From: Chitinophagales bacterium
GTDB taxonomy: Bacteria > Bacteroidota > Bacteroidia > Chitinophagales > UBA10324
Reading direction: 5' to 3'
Assembly (NCBI GenBank): GCA_013816805.1
Contig: JACDDS010000009.1
Location: 1 to 64,000 of the forward strand
Length of the DNA: 64,000 nucleotides
The position numbers and the translations under genes are program-made. Within the stretch, counting starts at the first letter, position 1. The number at the start of each line of letters is the position of its first letter. The notes beneath the pieces were generated by a model. The model had not been told where the DNA came from. It did not search any database and saw nothing but the letters and a program-made list of their open reading frames with translations. This document shows, one piece after another, positions 16,559 through 25,334 of the stretch.

Positions 16559-17956
16559 TTAAATCACTTCAGCAACCACATACGTACTGCCTCCTGCATA
16601 GATAAGATCTTCTTCTACCGCATTTTTTTTTGCAGCTTCAAACGCCACTGAAACGGAAGGATAACTATCACCTTGCAGGCCACTTTCATTTGCAGCCTGG
16701 CGTAATGATTCTGCATCAAGCCCCCGGGGAATATCGGGGCAACAAAAATAGTAATGCGCTTCTTTAGGAAAAAGAACAAGGATTTTCGAAAGGGCCTTTT
16801 CTTTCACAAAACCTAAGACCAGATGCAGGTTTTTCACCGGATAAGTTTTTAACTGCTGCATTGCATATTGCAGGCCTGCCTCATTGTGCGCCACATCGGC
16901 TATTATAAGAGGATGCTCCGAAAGGATATCCCACCTGCCCCGCAAGCCTGTGAGCTTTTTAACGTTGGCCAATCCCTGGTAAAGATCATCATCAGAAATA
17001 GTAAAGTCAATCTGCTGTAATAGCTCAACTGTCTGCAACACGGTAACCACATTTTTTTCCTGGTAATAGCCGGTTAAGTCGAGCTCAAATATTTTCGAAA
17101 ATGAGTCATCATATTTTTTTATAAGATTCAATTTCAATTTTTCATTATTTGAAGAAGTCCGGATAAATTCAGCATGCGTAATAGCATAATTTTGATCTGC
17201 AAAAAAGATTGCTGCGTTACGTTCAATTGCCGTGTCGAGGAATACGCCGGCTGCACTTTTAATTTTGTTTTTTTCTGAAGTGCTTTCCACTGATTGAATG
17301 ATATTTCCTGAAATTTCTTTTTCTAATTCTTTCTCCGGTCCAATTTTATCTGTTTGAGATTCGCCTATAACTACCGGGATATTTTTTTTTATAATTCCTG
17401 CTTTTTCAACAGCAATCTTTTCTATGGTGTCGCCAAGGAGATCCATGTGATCATAGCTGATGTTTGTAATCACTGAGACCAGAGGGAAAATCACATTGGT
17501 AGAATCGAGGCGACCGCCCAAGCCTGTTTCTATTACAGCAATATCCACCTTTTCTTCAGCGAAATATTTAAATGCCAGTCCAACGCTCCATTCGAAAAAT
17601 GAACAACCGATCTTAATAACGTCATTGCGATATTGCTCAACAAAGTCTATCACGGTTCCTTCGGGGATCATGATGCCATTAATACGGATCCGTTCGCGAA
17701 AATCTTTCAAATGCGGAGAAGTGTACAACCCTGTTTTATAGCCACTCTGCTGAAGAATAGCAGCTAACATATGCGAAACGGAACCTTTGCCATTGGTGCC
17801 GGCAATGTGAATGCTCTTGAATTTATTTTCCGGATTGCCCAGCAAATCACACAGCAAAAGAGTATTGGTTAAATCCTTTTTATACGCAGCAGCCCCTATG
17901 CGTGAAAACATGGGCAGTTGCTGATATAAGAACTGGACGGCCTCTTCGTAATTCAT
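16559..17956 (-). CDS. folC: Bifunctional folylpolyglutamate / dihydrofolate synthase
   Basis: FolC adds glutamate to dihydropteroate and to folates in an ATP-dependent ligase reaction. The 465-residue protein has the Mur-ligase-like P-loop IAGTNGKGSVSHML at about 51-64, the segment ETGLGGRLDSTN near 137, SYDHMDLLGDTIEKIAVEKA near 166, and in the C-terminal domain LRGRWDIL and DVAHNEAGL. I start it at the ATG at 17956, because a promoter-like TACTTTTG lies at 17975-17982 and the seven extra upstream codons are not conserved in the family. It is divergent from porQ. Confidence 0.93.
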   Translation of the reverse strand: MNYEEAVQFLYQQLPMFSRIGAAAYKKDLTNTLLLCDLLGNPENKFKSIHIAGTNGKGSVSHMLAAILQQSGYKTGLYTSPHLKDFRERIRINGIMIPEGTVIDFVEQYRNDVIKIGCSFFEWSVGLAFKYFAEEKVDIAVIETGLGGRLDSTNVIFPLVSVITNISYDHMDLLGDTIEKIAVEKAGIIKKNIPVVIGESQTDKIGPEKELEKEISGNIIQSVESTSEKNKIKSAAGVFLDTAIERNAAIFFADQNYAITHAEFIRTSSNNEKLKLNLIKKYDDSFSKIFELDLTGYYQEKNVVTVLQTVELLQQIDFTISDDDLYQGLANVKKLTGLRGRWDILSEHPLIIADVAHNEAGLQYAMQQLKTYPVKNLHLVLGFVKEKALSKILVLFPKEAHYYFCCPDIPRGLDAESLRQAANESGLQGDSYPSVSVAFEAAKKNAVEEDLIYAGGSTYVVAEVI

Positions 17957-17974
17957 CTTTTTTCCTGATTGCTG

Positions 17975-17982
17975 CAAAAGTA
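17975..17982 (-). promoter_or_regulatory. -7 element TACTTTTG for folC
   Basis: The sequence matches the Bacteroidota primary-sigma -7 consensus TAnnTTTG and lies 18 nt before the folC start. It abuts, back to back, a matching element on the other strand. A clear TTTG -33 box at the right spacing is not seen. Confidence 0.5.
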
Positions 17983-17990
17983 TATTTTTG
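17983..17990 (+). promoter_or_regulatory. -7 element TATTTTTG for porQ
   Basis: It matches TAnnTTTG and lies 60 nt upstream of the porQ GTG start. It directly adjoins the folC element on the opposite strand, so the two promoters would compete for polymerase. Confidence 0.45.
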
Positions 17991-18050
17991 GTGTGATCAA
18001 AATATTAGGTTCTCATTTGCGTTTTCTCACCACCTCTGTCAACTGTATTC

Positions 18051-19115
18051 GTGCACAAAACATTTACTCTTGTTTTCCTGGCTATTTGTTTTTCATTGTC
18101 TGGACCCTTTTCTTTTGGGCAAACTGGTGGCCAGCACGTTTTTCAATTCCTTAACCTTTCACCTTCGGCACGGATTACTGCAATGGGCGGAAACTTTATT
18201 TCGCTGATGGATGATGATCCTTCGCTGGCTTTTCAAAATCCTGCCTTGCTGAATCCTTCGATGAATAACCATCTTTCGCTTAATACCGTAGATTACATTT
18301 CGGATATCAACTATGGCTATGCCGGCTTTGTGCATTCATTTGATACGATAAAAACCACCTTTAACGCCGGGATTCAATATATACATTACGGAAGCTTTAA
18401 CAGTACGGATGCTGTTGGGAACACATCGGGCACATTTAACGGATCAGAATATGCAATATCTATAGGTGCCGGCCGCGAGTATACGGAAAGGTTTTATTAT
18501 GGAGCTAGCATTACATTTATTACTTCGCATCTTGAATCTTATACGTCAAATGGCGCAGCACTTACTCTCGCAGGAGCTTACCACGATGCTGAAAATGGAC
18601 TAACTGCGTCTGTTCTTTTTAAAAATGTGGGAACACAATTTAAAAGTTATATTCCGGGCAACCATGAACCATTGCCTTTTGACATAGAAGCGGGAATTTC
18701 AAAACGGCTTATTCATACTCCGTTTTTATTTTCCCTGGTATTTCATGATTTGCAAAAATTTGATATACGATATAATGACCCGAATGAGCTGCCCGGCACC
18801 ACTATAGTGCTTGATTCTTCCCGGCAGGTAAAAAGCAAAAACTATATTGCTGATAAAATTTTTCTCCATTGCATATTTGGTGCAGAAATTTATGTGGGTA
18901 AAAATGTCCGGCTTAATCTTTCTTACAACCACCAGAGAAGGCAGGAGCTCGCATATGAGCTTCATAAAGGACTTTCAGGATTTAGTTTTGGGGCAAACGT
19001 GCGCATCAACCGTTTTAACATTGGATATGGAAGATCTATTTATAATGATGCAAGCGGGATCAATCATTTAACCGTTGGAATCAACTTCGATGATTGGTTC
19101 GGAAAGAAAATGTAG
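18051..19115 (+). CDS. porQ: Type IX secretion system protein PorQ
   Basis: PorQ is an outer-membrane beta-barrel protein of the T9SS attachment machinery that works with PorZ and the sortase PorU on cargo with C-terminal signals. The 354-residue protein has a signal peptide ending near FSFGQTGG, then the family opening HVFQFLNLSPSARITAMGGN, a FadL/PorV-like barrel rich in alternating aromatic strands, and ends in FDDWFGKKM. The GTG start at 18051 gives a full signal peptide. The order porQ then cmk is a conserved Bacteroidota pairing. It links this genome to the T9SS-sorted proteins at 23802, 43903 and 49432. Confidence 0.9.
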   Translation: MHKTFTLVFLAICFSLSGPFSFGQTGGQHVFQFLNLSPSARITAMGGNFISLMDDDPSLAFQNPALLNPSMNNHLSLNTVDYISDINYGYAGFVHSFDTIKTTFNAGIQYIHYGSFNSTDAVGNTSGTFNGSEYAISIGAGREYTERFYYGASITFITSHLESYTSNGAALTLAGAYHDAENGLTASVLFKNVGTQFKSYIPGNHEPLPFDIEAGISKRLIHTPFLFSLVFHDLQKFDIRYNDPNELPGTTIVLDSSRQVKSKNYIADKIFLHCIFGAEIYVGKNVRLNLSYNHQRRQELAYELHKGLSGFSFGANVRINRFNIGYGRSIYNDASGINHLTVGINFDDWFGKKM

Positions 19116-19189
19116 CATTATAATGATCCGCAGTTTTTCTGCAGGTTGAAAGCGGTTTATTAATTTTCAGATTTCCTTCCGGCTATTTT

Positions 19190-19197
19190 TATTTTTG
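19190..19197 (+). promoter_or_regulatory. -7 element TATTTTTG just before cmk
   Basis: It matches TAnnTTTG and ends 4 nt before the cmk ATG. If it is used, transcription would begin at or within a few bases of the start codon, giving a leaderless or nearly leaderless message. Confidence 0.4.
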
Positions 19198-19201
19198 TCC
19201 T

Positions 19202-19891
19202 ATGCCGAAAAACATCATTATCACTATCGATGGCGTATCATCCAGCGGAAAAAGTACATTGGCAAAACAATTAGCGGCATTATTGCGCTACCGCTATATT
19301 GATTCGGGGGCCTTCTACCGCGCGGTCACTGTGTTTTTCCATGCTAACAAGATTGATCAGAAACATGCGGCTTCTGTGAAACAGGCATTGCATGAAATAC
19401 AGATTTCCTTTGAATATGATTCGGGAAAGAATCAATCAATAACATATTTAAATCACAGGGATGTAGAATCTGAAATCAGGAGTATGAAAATATCTAACCT
19501 GGTGAGTGAAGTGAGTACCCTGGCAGATGTACGCAGATTTATTGTTGCTGAATTGCAATCGCTGGGAGATGAAAAGGGAATAGTAATGGATGGAAGAGAT
19601 ATTGGAACCGTTGTTTTTCCTAAAGCAGAATTGAAGATTTTTATGACGGCTGAGGAAACCGTGCGCAGTAAGAGGCGTTTTAGCGAAATGAAAAGCAAAG
19701 GCCTAGAGGTTACCAAAAACGAGATTAAGCAAAACCTTTCCGGCAGGGATTTGTTAGACAGTAAAAGAGAAATTGCACCATTAAAAAGGGCTGATGACGC
19801 ATTGATTCTTGATAGCACGCATATGACCGAAAAAGAACAGCTGAACTTTGCGCTGACTCATGCTCTTTATATAATTAATGGAAAGCATTAA
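19202..19891 (+). CDS. cmk: Cytidylate kinase
   Basis: Cmk phosphorylates CMP and dCMP with ATP. The 229-residue protein has the P-loop GVSSSGKST at residues 11-19, the CMP-binding region YRYIDSGAFYRAVT near 31-44, MDGRDIGTVVFP near 126 and the lid residues KRRFSEMKSKG near 157. Length is standard. It lies 86 nt after porQ and 52 nt before ispH on the same strand. A promoter-like element stands immediately before its ATG, so it may be transcribed separately from porQ. Confidence 0.96.
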   Translation: MPKNIIITIDGVSSSGKSTLAKQLAALLRYRYIDSGAFYRAVTVFFHANKIDQKHAASVKQALHEIQISFEYDSGKNQSITYLNHRDVESEIRSMKISNLVSEVSTLADVRRFIVAELQSLGDEKGIVMDGRDIGTVVFPKAELKIFMTAEETVRSKRRFSEMKSKGLEVTKNEIKQNLSGRDLLDSKREIAPLKRADDALILDSTHMTEKEQLNFALTHALYIINGKH

Positions 19892-19931
19892 ACAGGATCT
19901 TTTATAAAACCATTAATAAAAAAATGCCATT

Positions 19932-19939
19932 TACCTTTG
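19932..19939 (+). promoter_or_regulatory. -7 element TACCTTTG just before ispH
   Basis: A perfect TAnnTTTG match ends 4 nt before the ispH ATG, the same geometry as at cmk. No good -33 TTTG is seen upstream. It implies a leaderless or very short-leader ispH transcript. Confidence 0.45.
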
Positions 19940-19943
19940 CACT

Positions 19944-20837
19944 ATGAACGTAACCATTGATCCGGATAGTGGTTTCTGCTTTGGAGTAATATATGCCATT
20001 CAAATGGCAGAAGATGAGCTGGACTCGGGCAGCGAGTTGTATTGCCTTGGTGATATTGTGCACAATGATCTAGAAGTTAACCGGCTAACAGCAAAGGGAC
20101 TCAAAATAATAGATCACGAACAGTTTAAGGATCTGAGGGATTGCAAGGTTCTGATCCGGGCGCATGGTGAGCCGCCGGAGACTTATATTACAGCTATGGA
20201 AAATAATATCGAGCTGGTAGATGCTTCTTGCCCTGTAGTCTTGAAATTACAAAACCGGGTGAAGCTGTCCTATGATAAAATGTTTGGCGAGGATACTCAG
20301 TTGGTGATTTATGGAATCCCCGGACATGCAGAAGTAGTGGGATTAATGGGTCAAACCGATCAGCAGGCCATTCTTATTACGGTTGAAGACGACCTCGCGA
20401 AGATCGATTTTTCAAAGCCGATCGTATTTTTCTCACAAACCACTAAGAGTACTGAGAAATTTTATTACTTCAAATCATTGATTGAGGAACGGGCACGGGA
20501 AAAAGGCAATTTAAATGTAAAGGCAAATGACACTATTTGCAGACAGGTCTCCAACCGTGAGCCGCAATTACAAAAATTTGCCGCTGAACATGATGTTATT
20601 ATATTTATAAGTGGAAAAAAAAGCTCAAATGGCAAAGTGCTGTACAATGTTTGCAAAGAAATAAATCCTCATTCGTATTTTATTTCGGAAGAAAATGAAA
20701 TTGAGGAACAGTGGTTTGAAAGTGCGCGATCAGTTGGTATATGCGGGGCTACATCTACTCCCCGGTGGCTTATGGAAAAGGTAGCAGAAACTATACAAAT
20801 CCGGTATTCCCATGAAAAAACATTATCGCCTTCATAA
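19944..20837 (+). CDS. ispH: 4-hydroxy-3-methylbut-2-enyl diphosphate reductase
   Basis: IspH (LytB) is the iron-sulfur enzyme of the last step of the MEP pathway, making IPP and DMAPP. The 297-residue protein has the three cluster cysteines in family contexts: SGFCFGV (C12), DASCPVV near 96 and DTICRQVSNREPQL near 197. HNDLEVNRL, RAHGEPP and GICGATSTPRWLM are also present. Its length matches the short Bacteroidota form without an added S1 domain. It follows cmk by 52 nt. The product feeds quinone and undecaprenyl lipid synthesis; a UbiA-type prenyltransferase gene lies 1.4 kb downstream. Confidence 0.96.
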   Translation: MNVTIDPDSGFCFGVIYAIQMAEDELDSGSELYCLGDIVHNDLEVNRLTAKGLKIIDHEQFKDLRDCKVLIRAHGEPPETYITAMENNIELVDASCPVVLKLQNRVKLSYDKMFGEDTQLVIYGIPGHAEVVGLMGQTDQQAILITVEDDLAKIDFSKPIVFFSQTTKSTEKFYYFKSLIEERAREKGNLNVKANDTICRQVSNREPQLQKFAAEHDVIIFISGKKSSNGKVLYNVCKEINPHSYFISEENEIEEQWFESARSVGICGATSTPRWLMEKVAETIQIRYSHEKTLSPS

Positions 20838-21139
20838 TTTTGGAAAAGTCGGTAAAGGCACCATAAATCCAGCAGGAAAATTTTATGGCATTGTTCAAAT
20901 CCAAACTGAATCAGTTGCCATTACCGACGTTTCTTGATCAAATGAAGAATTTACATTGCTTTATTATAAAATTTCATTCAATAAGAAATTCATAAAGAGT
21001 ATCATTAATCGTTTAAAAACACTATAAAGATAAAGTACCCGGCAGCCAATGTCAATACCTGAAAATACCCGATTTATATAGCGTAAATCTTAGTAGCCAT
21101 TTTTTGGGAATATTCCCATCAGGGATTTGTAGATACATT
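20838..21139. other. Intergenic region between convergent ispH and def with two dyads
   Basis: No gene is seen. GTCGGTAAAGGCA (20848-20860) and TGCCATTACCGAC (20916-20928) are inverted copies with one mismatch, 55 nt apart. TGGGAATATTCCCA (21105-21118) is a perfect 14-bp palindrome close to the def stop codon. Neither is followed by a T-run, so they are not clear intrinsic terminators. Confidence 0.5.
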
Positions 21140-21733
21140 TTATTTCCTGACGGGAAACTTCATTTTATAATCTACATCCACCATTCCCCGGGATATGTTT
21201 TCAAGCTTTTTTTTAAGCAACCGCCTTTTCAACGGTTTTAAATGATCCGTAAAAAGGATTCCATCGATGTGATCATATTCATGCTGAATTACCCTCCCGG
21301 TAAATCCATCAAATGTCTGGCGGTGGCTTACAAAATTTTCATCAAAAAACTCAAGCGTAATTTCGTCTGGTCTCTCAATGTCTTCACGAATTTGAGGAAT
21401 ACTTAAGCAGCCCTCGTTATAAAGCCACGGCTCACCGTCTTTGTGAACCGTTTTTGCATTAATAAAAACCTGCCTTGCGCCTGCCTCACCCTTAAAATCG
21501 TTCTCCGACTGATCCTTTTGCTCCGCAAGACGTTTTAGTATCTGAATGCTGTCAACAATAAATAAGCGAATAGATTTGCCAACCTGTGGCGCTGCAAGGC
21601 CTACACCGTTTGCGTGATACATGGTTTCGAACATATCTTCAATAAAAGGCTGAAGACCCGTGTAATGCTTATCTATCTCAGCGGCCTTCTTCCTAAGCAA
21701 CGGATCACCATACGCTATAATGGGTATTATCAT
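21140..21733 (-). CDS. def: Peptide deformylase
   Basis: Def removes the N-formyl group from new proteins. The 197-residue protein has all three metal-site motifs: GVGLAAPQ at 43-50, EGCLSIP near 114 and QHEYDHIDG near 151. A basic C-terminus follows (LKRRLLKKKLENISRG). It overlaps ruvX by 4 nt (ATGA), so the two genes are translationally coupled. Confidence 0.96.
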   Translation of the reverse strand: MIIPIIAYGDPLLRKKAAEIDKHYTGLQPFIEDMFETMYHANGVGLAAPQVGKSIRLFIVDSIQILKRLAEQKDQSENDFKGEAGARQVFINAKTVHKDGEPWLYNEGCLSIPQIREDIERPDEITLEFFDENFVSHRQTFDGFTGRVIQHEYDHIDGILFTDHLKPLKRRLLKKKLENISRGMVDVDYKMKFPVRK

Positions 21734-22146
21734 TTCTTAATGGTCTGTAAATAACTCTGTAACAGTATAACCGCGCTTACCTTATCCAACAGTGATTTAT
21801 CCCGTCGCGCTTTTTTATTTTTTCCGGCGGCTAATATAGTCTGTTGCGCCATTTTGGATGTAAACCGCTCGTCTATTCTTTTTACAGGAATAAAGGGAAA
21901 TCTTTTTTTTAAAGCTTCTATGAATTTATTTATAGTAGCTGACACTTGTGATGGCGTATTGTTTAAATTTTTAGGATCACCAACTACAAAGCATTCCACG
22001 TTCTGCTGCTCTAAATATTTTTCCAGATACGGCAGTAAGATATCCGTGGACACCGTATCCAGGGGGGTTGCAATAATTTGCAAAGGATCAGTAACCGCGA
22101 GACCAGTTCTTTTTACTCCGTAATCGATAGCCAGTATGCGCGACAA
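21730..22146 (-). CDS. ruvX: RuvX/YqgF family Holliday-junction resolvase-like protein
   Basis: The 138-residue protein has the RNase H-like fold signature of the family: LAIDYGVKRTGLAVTDP at the N-terminus, VVGDPKNLNNTPS near 55 and RIDERFTSKMA near 92, plus a C-terminal LLDKVSAVILLQSYL. The aspartate and glutamate residues expected for metal binding are present. The family is assigned to Holliday-junction resolution or pre-16S rRNA 5' processing. The overlap with def supports a shared housekeeping role tied to translation. Confidence 0.93.
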   Translation of the reverse strand: MSRILAIDYGVKRTGLAVTDPLQIIATPLDTVSTDILLPYLEKYLEQQNVECFVVGDPKNLNNTPSQVSATINKFIEALKKRFPFIPVKRIDERFTSKMAQQTILAAGKNKKARRDKSLLDKVSAVILLQSYLQTIKK

Positions 22147-22215
22147 ATTAAGTAAAGGATGCTGTTAATGATTGTTTGGAAATTAAATTCTATCCAGGCA
22201 CTCAGGTGTGGATTT

Positions 22216-23067
22216 TCAGAAAAAATCGATAAGAGTAAATACTGAAAAAATTACGCTTGCCAATCCATTGGTGGTAAAGAAAGCAACATTTACCTTACTT
22301 AGATCATTCGGCTTAACAAGTGAGTGCTGGTATATAAGTAATGCAATAAAAAAACCTACCCCAATCCAATACCAAATCCCCATTGCACCAAGGACTCCAA
22401 TCGCAACTAAACAGCTAATACACAATATATGCACTATTGATGATAGCAATAATGCATTTTTTTTCCCAATGCTAACAGGTACCGAATGTAAATGCTGCTC
22501 CCGGTCAAACGATTCATCCTGCAATGCATAAATGATGTCGAAGCCACTAACCCAGCATAACACTGCTGCTCCAAACAGCACCGGCAATAAACTGAATGTT
22601 CCTGTAACCGCCAGGTAAGATCCAACCGGAGCAAGAGACAATCCCAATCCCAATATAAAATGTGAAAATGATGTGAATCGCTTCGTATAACTATATCCCA
22701 GGATTACTGCAAGAGCAACTGGTGAGAGCATAAAGCACAAGCTGTTTATATTCCACGCGCTGATCATAAAGCCCCCGCAGCAAAACAAAACAAATAATAA
22801 GGCTGATCTTTTTGAAATTATTCCGGCAGGAAGTTCTCTGCCAGTTGTGCGGGGATTTTTTTTGTCAATGTCAGAATCAACAAGTCGGTTAAACCCCATA
22901 GCAGCACTTCTTGCAAAGACCATACATGCAATAACGAGGATAAATTCTCTTAAATAAAATGGATGGCCTTCGTGCCAGGTCGCGAAAAAAAATCCAATGA
23001 TGGCAAAAGGCATGGCAAAAATCGTATGACTGAACTTAACCAGTGACAAATAATTTTTAACAATCAT
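22216..23067 (-). CDS. UbiA-type polyprenyltransferase (MqnP-like)
   Basis: The 283-residue protein is an integral membrane aromatic prenyltransferase with about eight hydrophobic segments. The two aspartate-rich motifs are NRLVDSDIDKKNPRT near residues 60-74 and DIIYALQDESFDREQ near 177-191. The phrase RTTGRELPAGIIS is typical of the 4-hydroxybenzoate-prenyltransferase-like subgroup that in genomes with the futalosine route is assigned to menaquinone synthesis (MqnP). The other mqn genes are not in the window, so the exact substrate is unproven. It overlaps the DUF1573 gene by 4 nt. Confidence 0.85.
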   Translation of the reverse strand: MIVKNYLSLVKFSHTIFAMPFAIIGFFFATWHEGHPFYLREFILVIACMVFARSAAMGFNRLVDSDIDKKNPRTTGRELPAGIISKRSALLFVLFCCGGFMISAWNINSLCFMLSPVALAVILGYSYTKRFTSFSHFILGLGLSLAPVGSYLAVTGTFSLLPVLFGAAVLCWVSGFDIIYALQDESFDREQHLHSVPVSIGKKNALLLSSIVHILCISCLVAIGVLGAMGIWYWIGVGFFIALLIYQHSLVKPNDLSKVNVAFFTTNGLASVIFSVFTLIDFF

Positions 23068-23573
23068 TTAGGCAGAACATTAGCATTAATGTTGAGAACA
23101 GAAACCGGTGGATTAGCGTTCGACGAGACCGTTATATTTTTATTCTGAAGACCCTGTTTCCCGGCAGTTGTAAACTGCACTTGCACTACTCCTTTCGCAC
23201 CCGGTGCTATTGGTTCTTTGGGATAAGATGGTACTGTACAGCCACAAGAAGCTTTAGCACTTTGAATAATCAATGGTACTGTTCCGGTATTCATAAATTC
23301 AAAACCATGCCTTACTACATCCCCCTGCTGAATAGTGCCAAAATCGAACTGAGTCTCAGAAAATTGAATGGTAGTGGCAAGCGTGTCTACATCAGGTTCT
23401 GTGTTTGGTTCGGTGGAAGCGGAATGCTTCACCGAACCAGGAAGACCGGCCAGGGTATCCTGGGAATGCAACATATTTTTTTTTTCAATAAGATTTACTA
23501 CATCAATAATGGTTATAACAAATACGCAAAGAGTGATAATAACCAGGGAATACGTTTTGATGTGCTCCTTCAT
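23064..23573 (-). CDS. DUF1573 domain exported/membrane-anchored protein
   Basis: The 169-residue protein has one N-terminal hydrophobic segment (TYSLVIITLCVFVITIIDVV), a serine/proline/threonine-rich spacer, and a DUF1573 immunoglobulin-like domain (about 70-168). That domain shows the family's FDFGTIQQGDVV, FEFMNTGTVPLII and SCGCTVPSYP signatures. DUF1573 proteins are abundant in Bacteroidota and are thought to act in the cell envelope; the biochemical role is unknown. It is the first gene of a two-gene unit with the prenyltransferase. Confidence 0.88.
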   Translation of the reverse strand: MKEHIKTYSLVIITLCVFVITIIDVVNLIEKKNMLHSQDTLAGLPGSVKHSASTEPNTEPDVDTLATTIQFSETQFDFGTIQQGDVVRHGFEFMNTGTVPLIIQSAKASCGCTVPSYPKEPIAPGAKGVVQVQFTTAGKQGLQNKNITVSSNANPPVSVLNINANVLPK

Positions 23574-23609
23574 AATGCACTTGATATTTCACTGTAAAAA
23601 TAGATCGTT

Positions 23610-23768
23610 TTGAAAATACCATATGAGATTATTATTATCAGTAATACCGTTCCTGAAAATTATACAGACCAACTGAGTAATTACAGCAACAAACTTCCTT
23701 TAATAACACGCGATACTTATGAAAAGGATGATTTTTCCAATCTAATGTGCATCAAGACATTCAATTAA
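23610..23768 (+). CDS. Possible small protein or gene fragment, 52 codons
   Basis: A TTG-started frame gives MKIPYEIIIISNTVPENYTD, then about 30 polar residues ending TFN and a stop. The composition is protein-like and there is no competing gene in this 190-nt gap. It lacks an ATG, and I recognise no family. It may equally be a fragment of a larger lost gene. Confidence 0.25.
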   Translation: MKIPYEIIIISNTVPENYTDQLSNYSNKLPLITRDTYEKDDFSNLMCIKTFN

Positions 23769-23801
23769 ATTATCCTTACAGTAGATTTTTTCAATTAAAA
23801 T

Positions 23802-25250
23802 TTACTCGAGAATGATTTTTCCTCTATCTATTACCTCATCCTTTCTTATAAGGGAGTAGAGATAGGTTCCAGCCGGCAGTTGGTTACGGTAGAAAATTAT
23901 ATTTGCTGAAGTAATACCACTTATCCTTTTTACTTCCTCTCCATTAAGGGCACTTATAATAATTGTCATTAGAGCACCGGTGCCTGATACCTTAATGATT
24001 GCATTGTTTTTTATAGGGTTTGGAAAAATCGAAACTGTATGATTCCCATTTATTGCACCAATTCCTGAAACCACATTTCCCTCTGCATCTGTTTTTATAA
24101 AATAAACATCAGACCAGCCTTCACCAAAGCTCACTGTTCTCCCGGCAATCACCAATCCCTCATCGGAGCTTTCAATCACACTGTTTCCGTTATCATCATT
24201 TAGCCCTCCAAATATTTTTTCCCACAACTTATTTCCATTTGCATCAGTTTTAACCAGGTAAGCATCGCCCACTGAATCTCCGGCAGGGATAAGGGTTCCA
24301 GTCATGATATAACCGCCGTCGCTTGTTTCGTTTACACTATTACCCCTGTCATTACCTTCACCTCCGAACGTTCTGGTCCACTCCACATCTCCCACTGCAT
24401 CTGCTTTAGCCAAATAACAATCACCTTTTCCGTTTCCATAGCTGAAAGTTACACCAGTCATGATGAAGCCACCGTCTGTCGTTACATGCATTGACCACAT
24501 ATCATCATTTGCAATACCCCCTATTGTTTTAGTCCATAAAACATTTCCATCAAAATCTGCTTTTACCAGGAAAAAATCGTTGTCACCAGCCCCATAACTG
24601 TTAGTGGTTGCTCCAAGAACAATATTTCCGTCATGAGTAAGAGCAATAAATTTTCCGTAATCATCAGCACTTCCGCCAATAGTTTTAGTCCACGTTAGAT
24701 TCCCTCCGGCATCTGTTCTGATAAGGAAGATATCTCTTCCGGCGGCACCAAAATTTTCGGTGAACCCGGTCATAATAAAATCTCCATTGGGCAATTCTGC
24801 TTCACCATATACCACGTCATCGCCGATACCACCATAGGTGTGTTCCCACAGTTCCCTGCCATTCGCATCCGTCCTTATTACATAACCATCACAATCACCG
24901 GCACCAAAGCTTTTCGTGTGACCGGTAATAAGCATTCCTCCATCGCTGGTGTTATGAATTTTATATCCGTAATCATCCATAGAACCACCAAATGTTTTGC
25001 ACCAAACGGTATCACCAGCTGCATTTGTTTTTACCAGGAAAACGTCTTCTCCCCCAGCTCCTCTTGAATAGGTAATGCCTGTAAGGACAAAGCCGCCATC
25101 GGGGCTTTGAACTACTGATTGAGCCCAATCTTCATTGGTGCCACCAATAGTTTTTGCAAACTCACTGGATTGAGCCACGAGAGAAAAAGCGGAAAAAAGG
25201 ATCATCAGTAAAGGGATAATCTTCCGTAGAGTAGTGTATACATGATTCAT
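23802..25250 (-). CDS. T9SS-sorted secreted seven-repeat beta-propeller-like protein
   Basis: The 482-residue protein has a signal peptide ending near SAFSLVAQ, seven tandem repeats of about 53 residues, and a T9SS type A C-terminal sorting domain (SIFPNPIKNNAIIKVSGT to the end, including LPAGTYLYSLI). Each repeat runs DGGFVLTGITYSRGAGGEDV, then KTNAAGD, then W.KTFGG, with strongly conserved phrases; seven repeats suggest a seven-bladed propeller. It would be exported by Sec, passed through the T9SS and attached to the surface. No enzymatic residues are visible; adhesion or matrix roles are guesses. Confidence 0.88.
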   Translation of the reverse strand: MNHVYTTLRKIIPLLMILFSAFSLVAQSSEFAKTIGGTNEDWAQSVVQSPDGGFVLTGITYSRGAGGEDVFLVKTNAAGDTVWCKTFGGSMDDYGYKIHNTSDGGMLITGHTKSFGAGDCDGYVIRTDANGRELWEHTYGGIGDDVVYGEAELPNGDFIMTGFTENFGAAGRDIFLIRTDAGGNLTWTKTIGGSADDYGKFIALTHDGNIVLGATTNSYGAGDNDFFLVKADFDGNVLWTKTIGGIANDDMWSMHVTTDGGFIMTGVTFSYGNGKGDCYLAKADAVGDVEWTRTFGGEGNDRGNSVNETSDGGYIMTGTLIPAGDSVGDAYLVKTDANGNKLWEKIFGGLNDDNGNSVIESSDEGLVIAGRTVSFGEGWSDVYFIKTDAEGNVVSGIGAINGNHTVSIFPNPIKNNAIIKVSGTGALMTIIISALNGEEVKRISGITSANIIFYRNQLPAGTYLYSLIRKDEVIDRGKIILE

Positions 25251-25334
25251 GTGATGAGGTTTTTGAATAATAAAAACGCCAAATATCTTATACTTGTTGC
25301 TTTAAAGTGGAACATTAAAAAGTGAGCATTGACG

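Noticed and set aside
20848-20928. tRNA-like T-loop (GTTCAAATCC) in the ispH-def gap
   Set aside because: No acceptor, D-arm or anticodon stem can be built around it.
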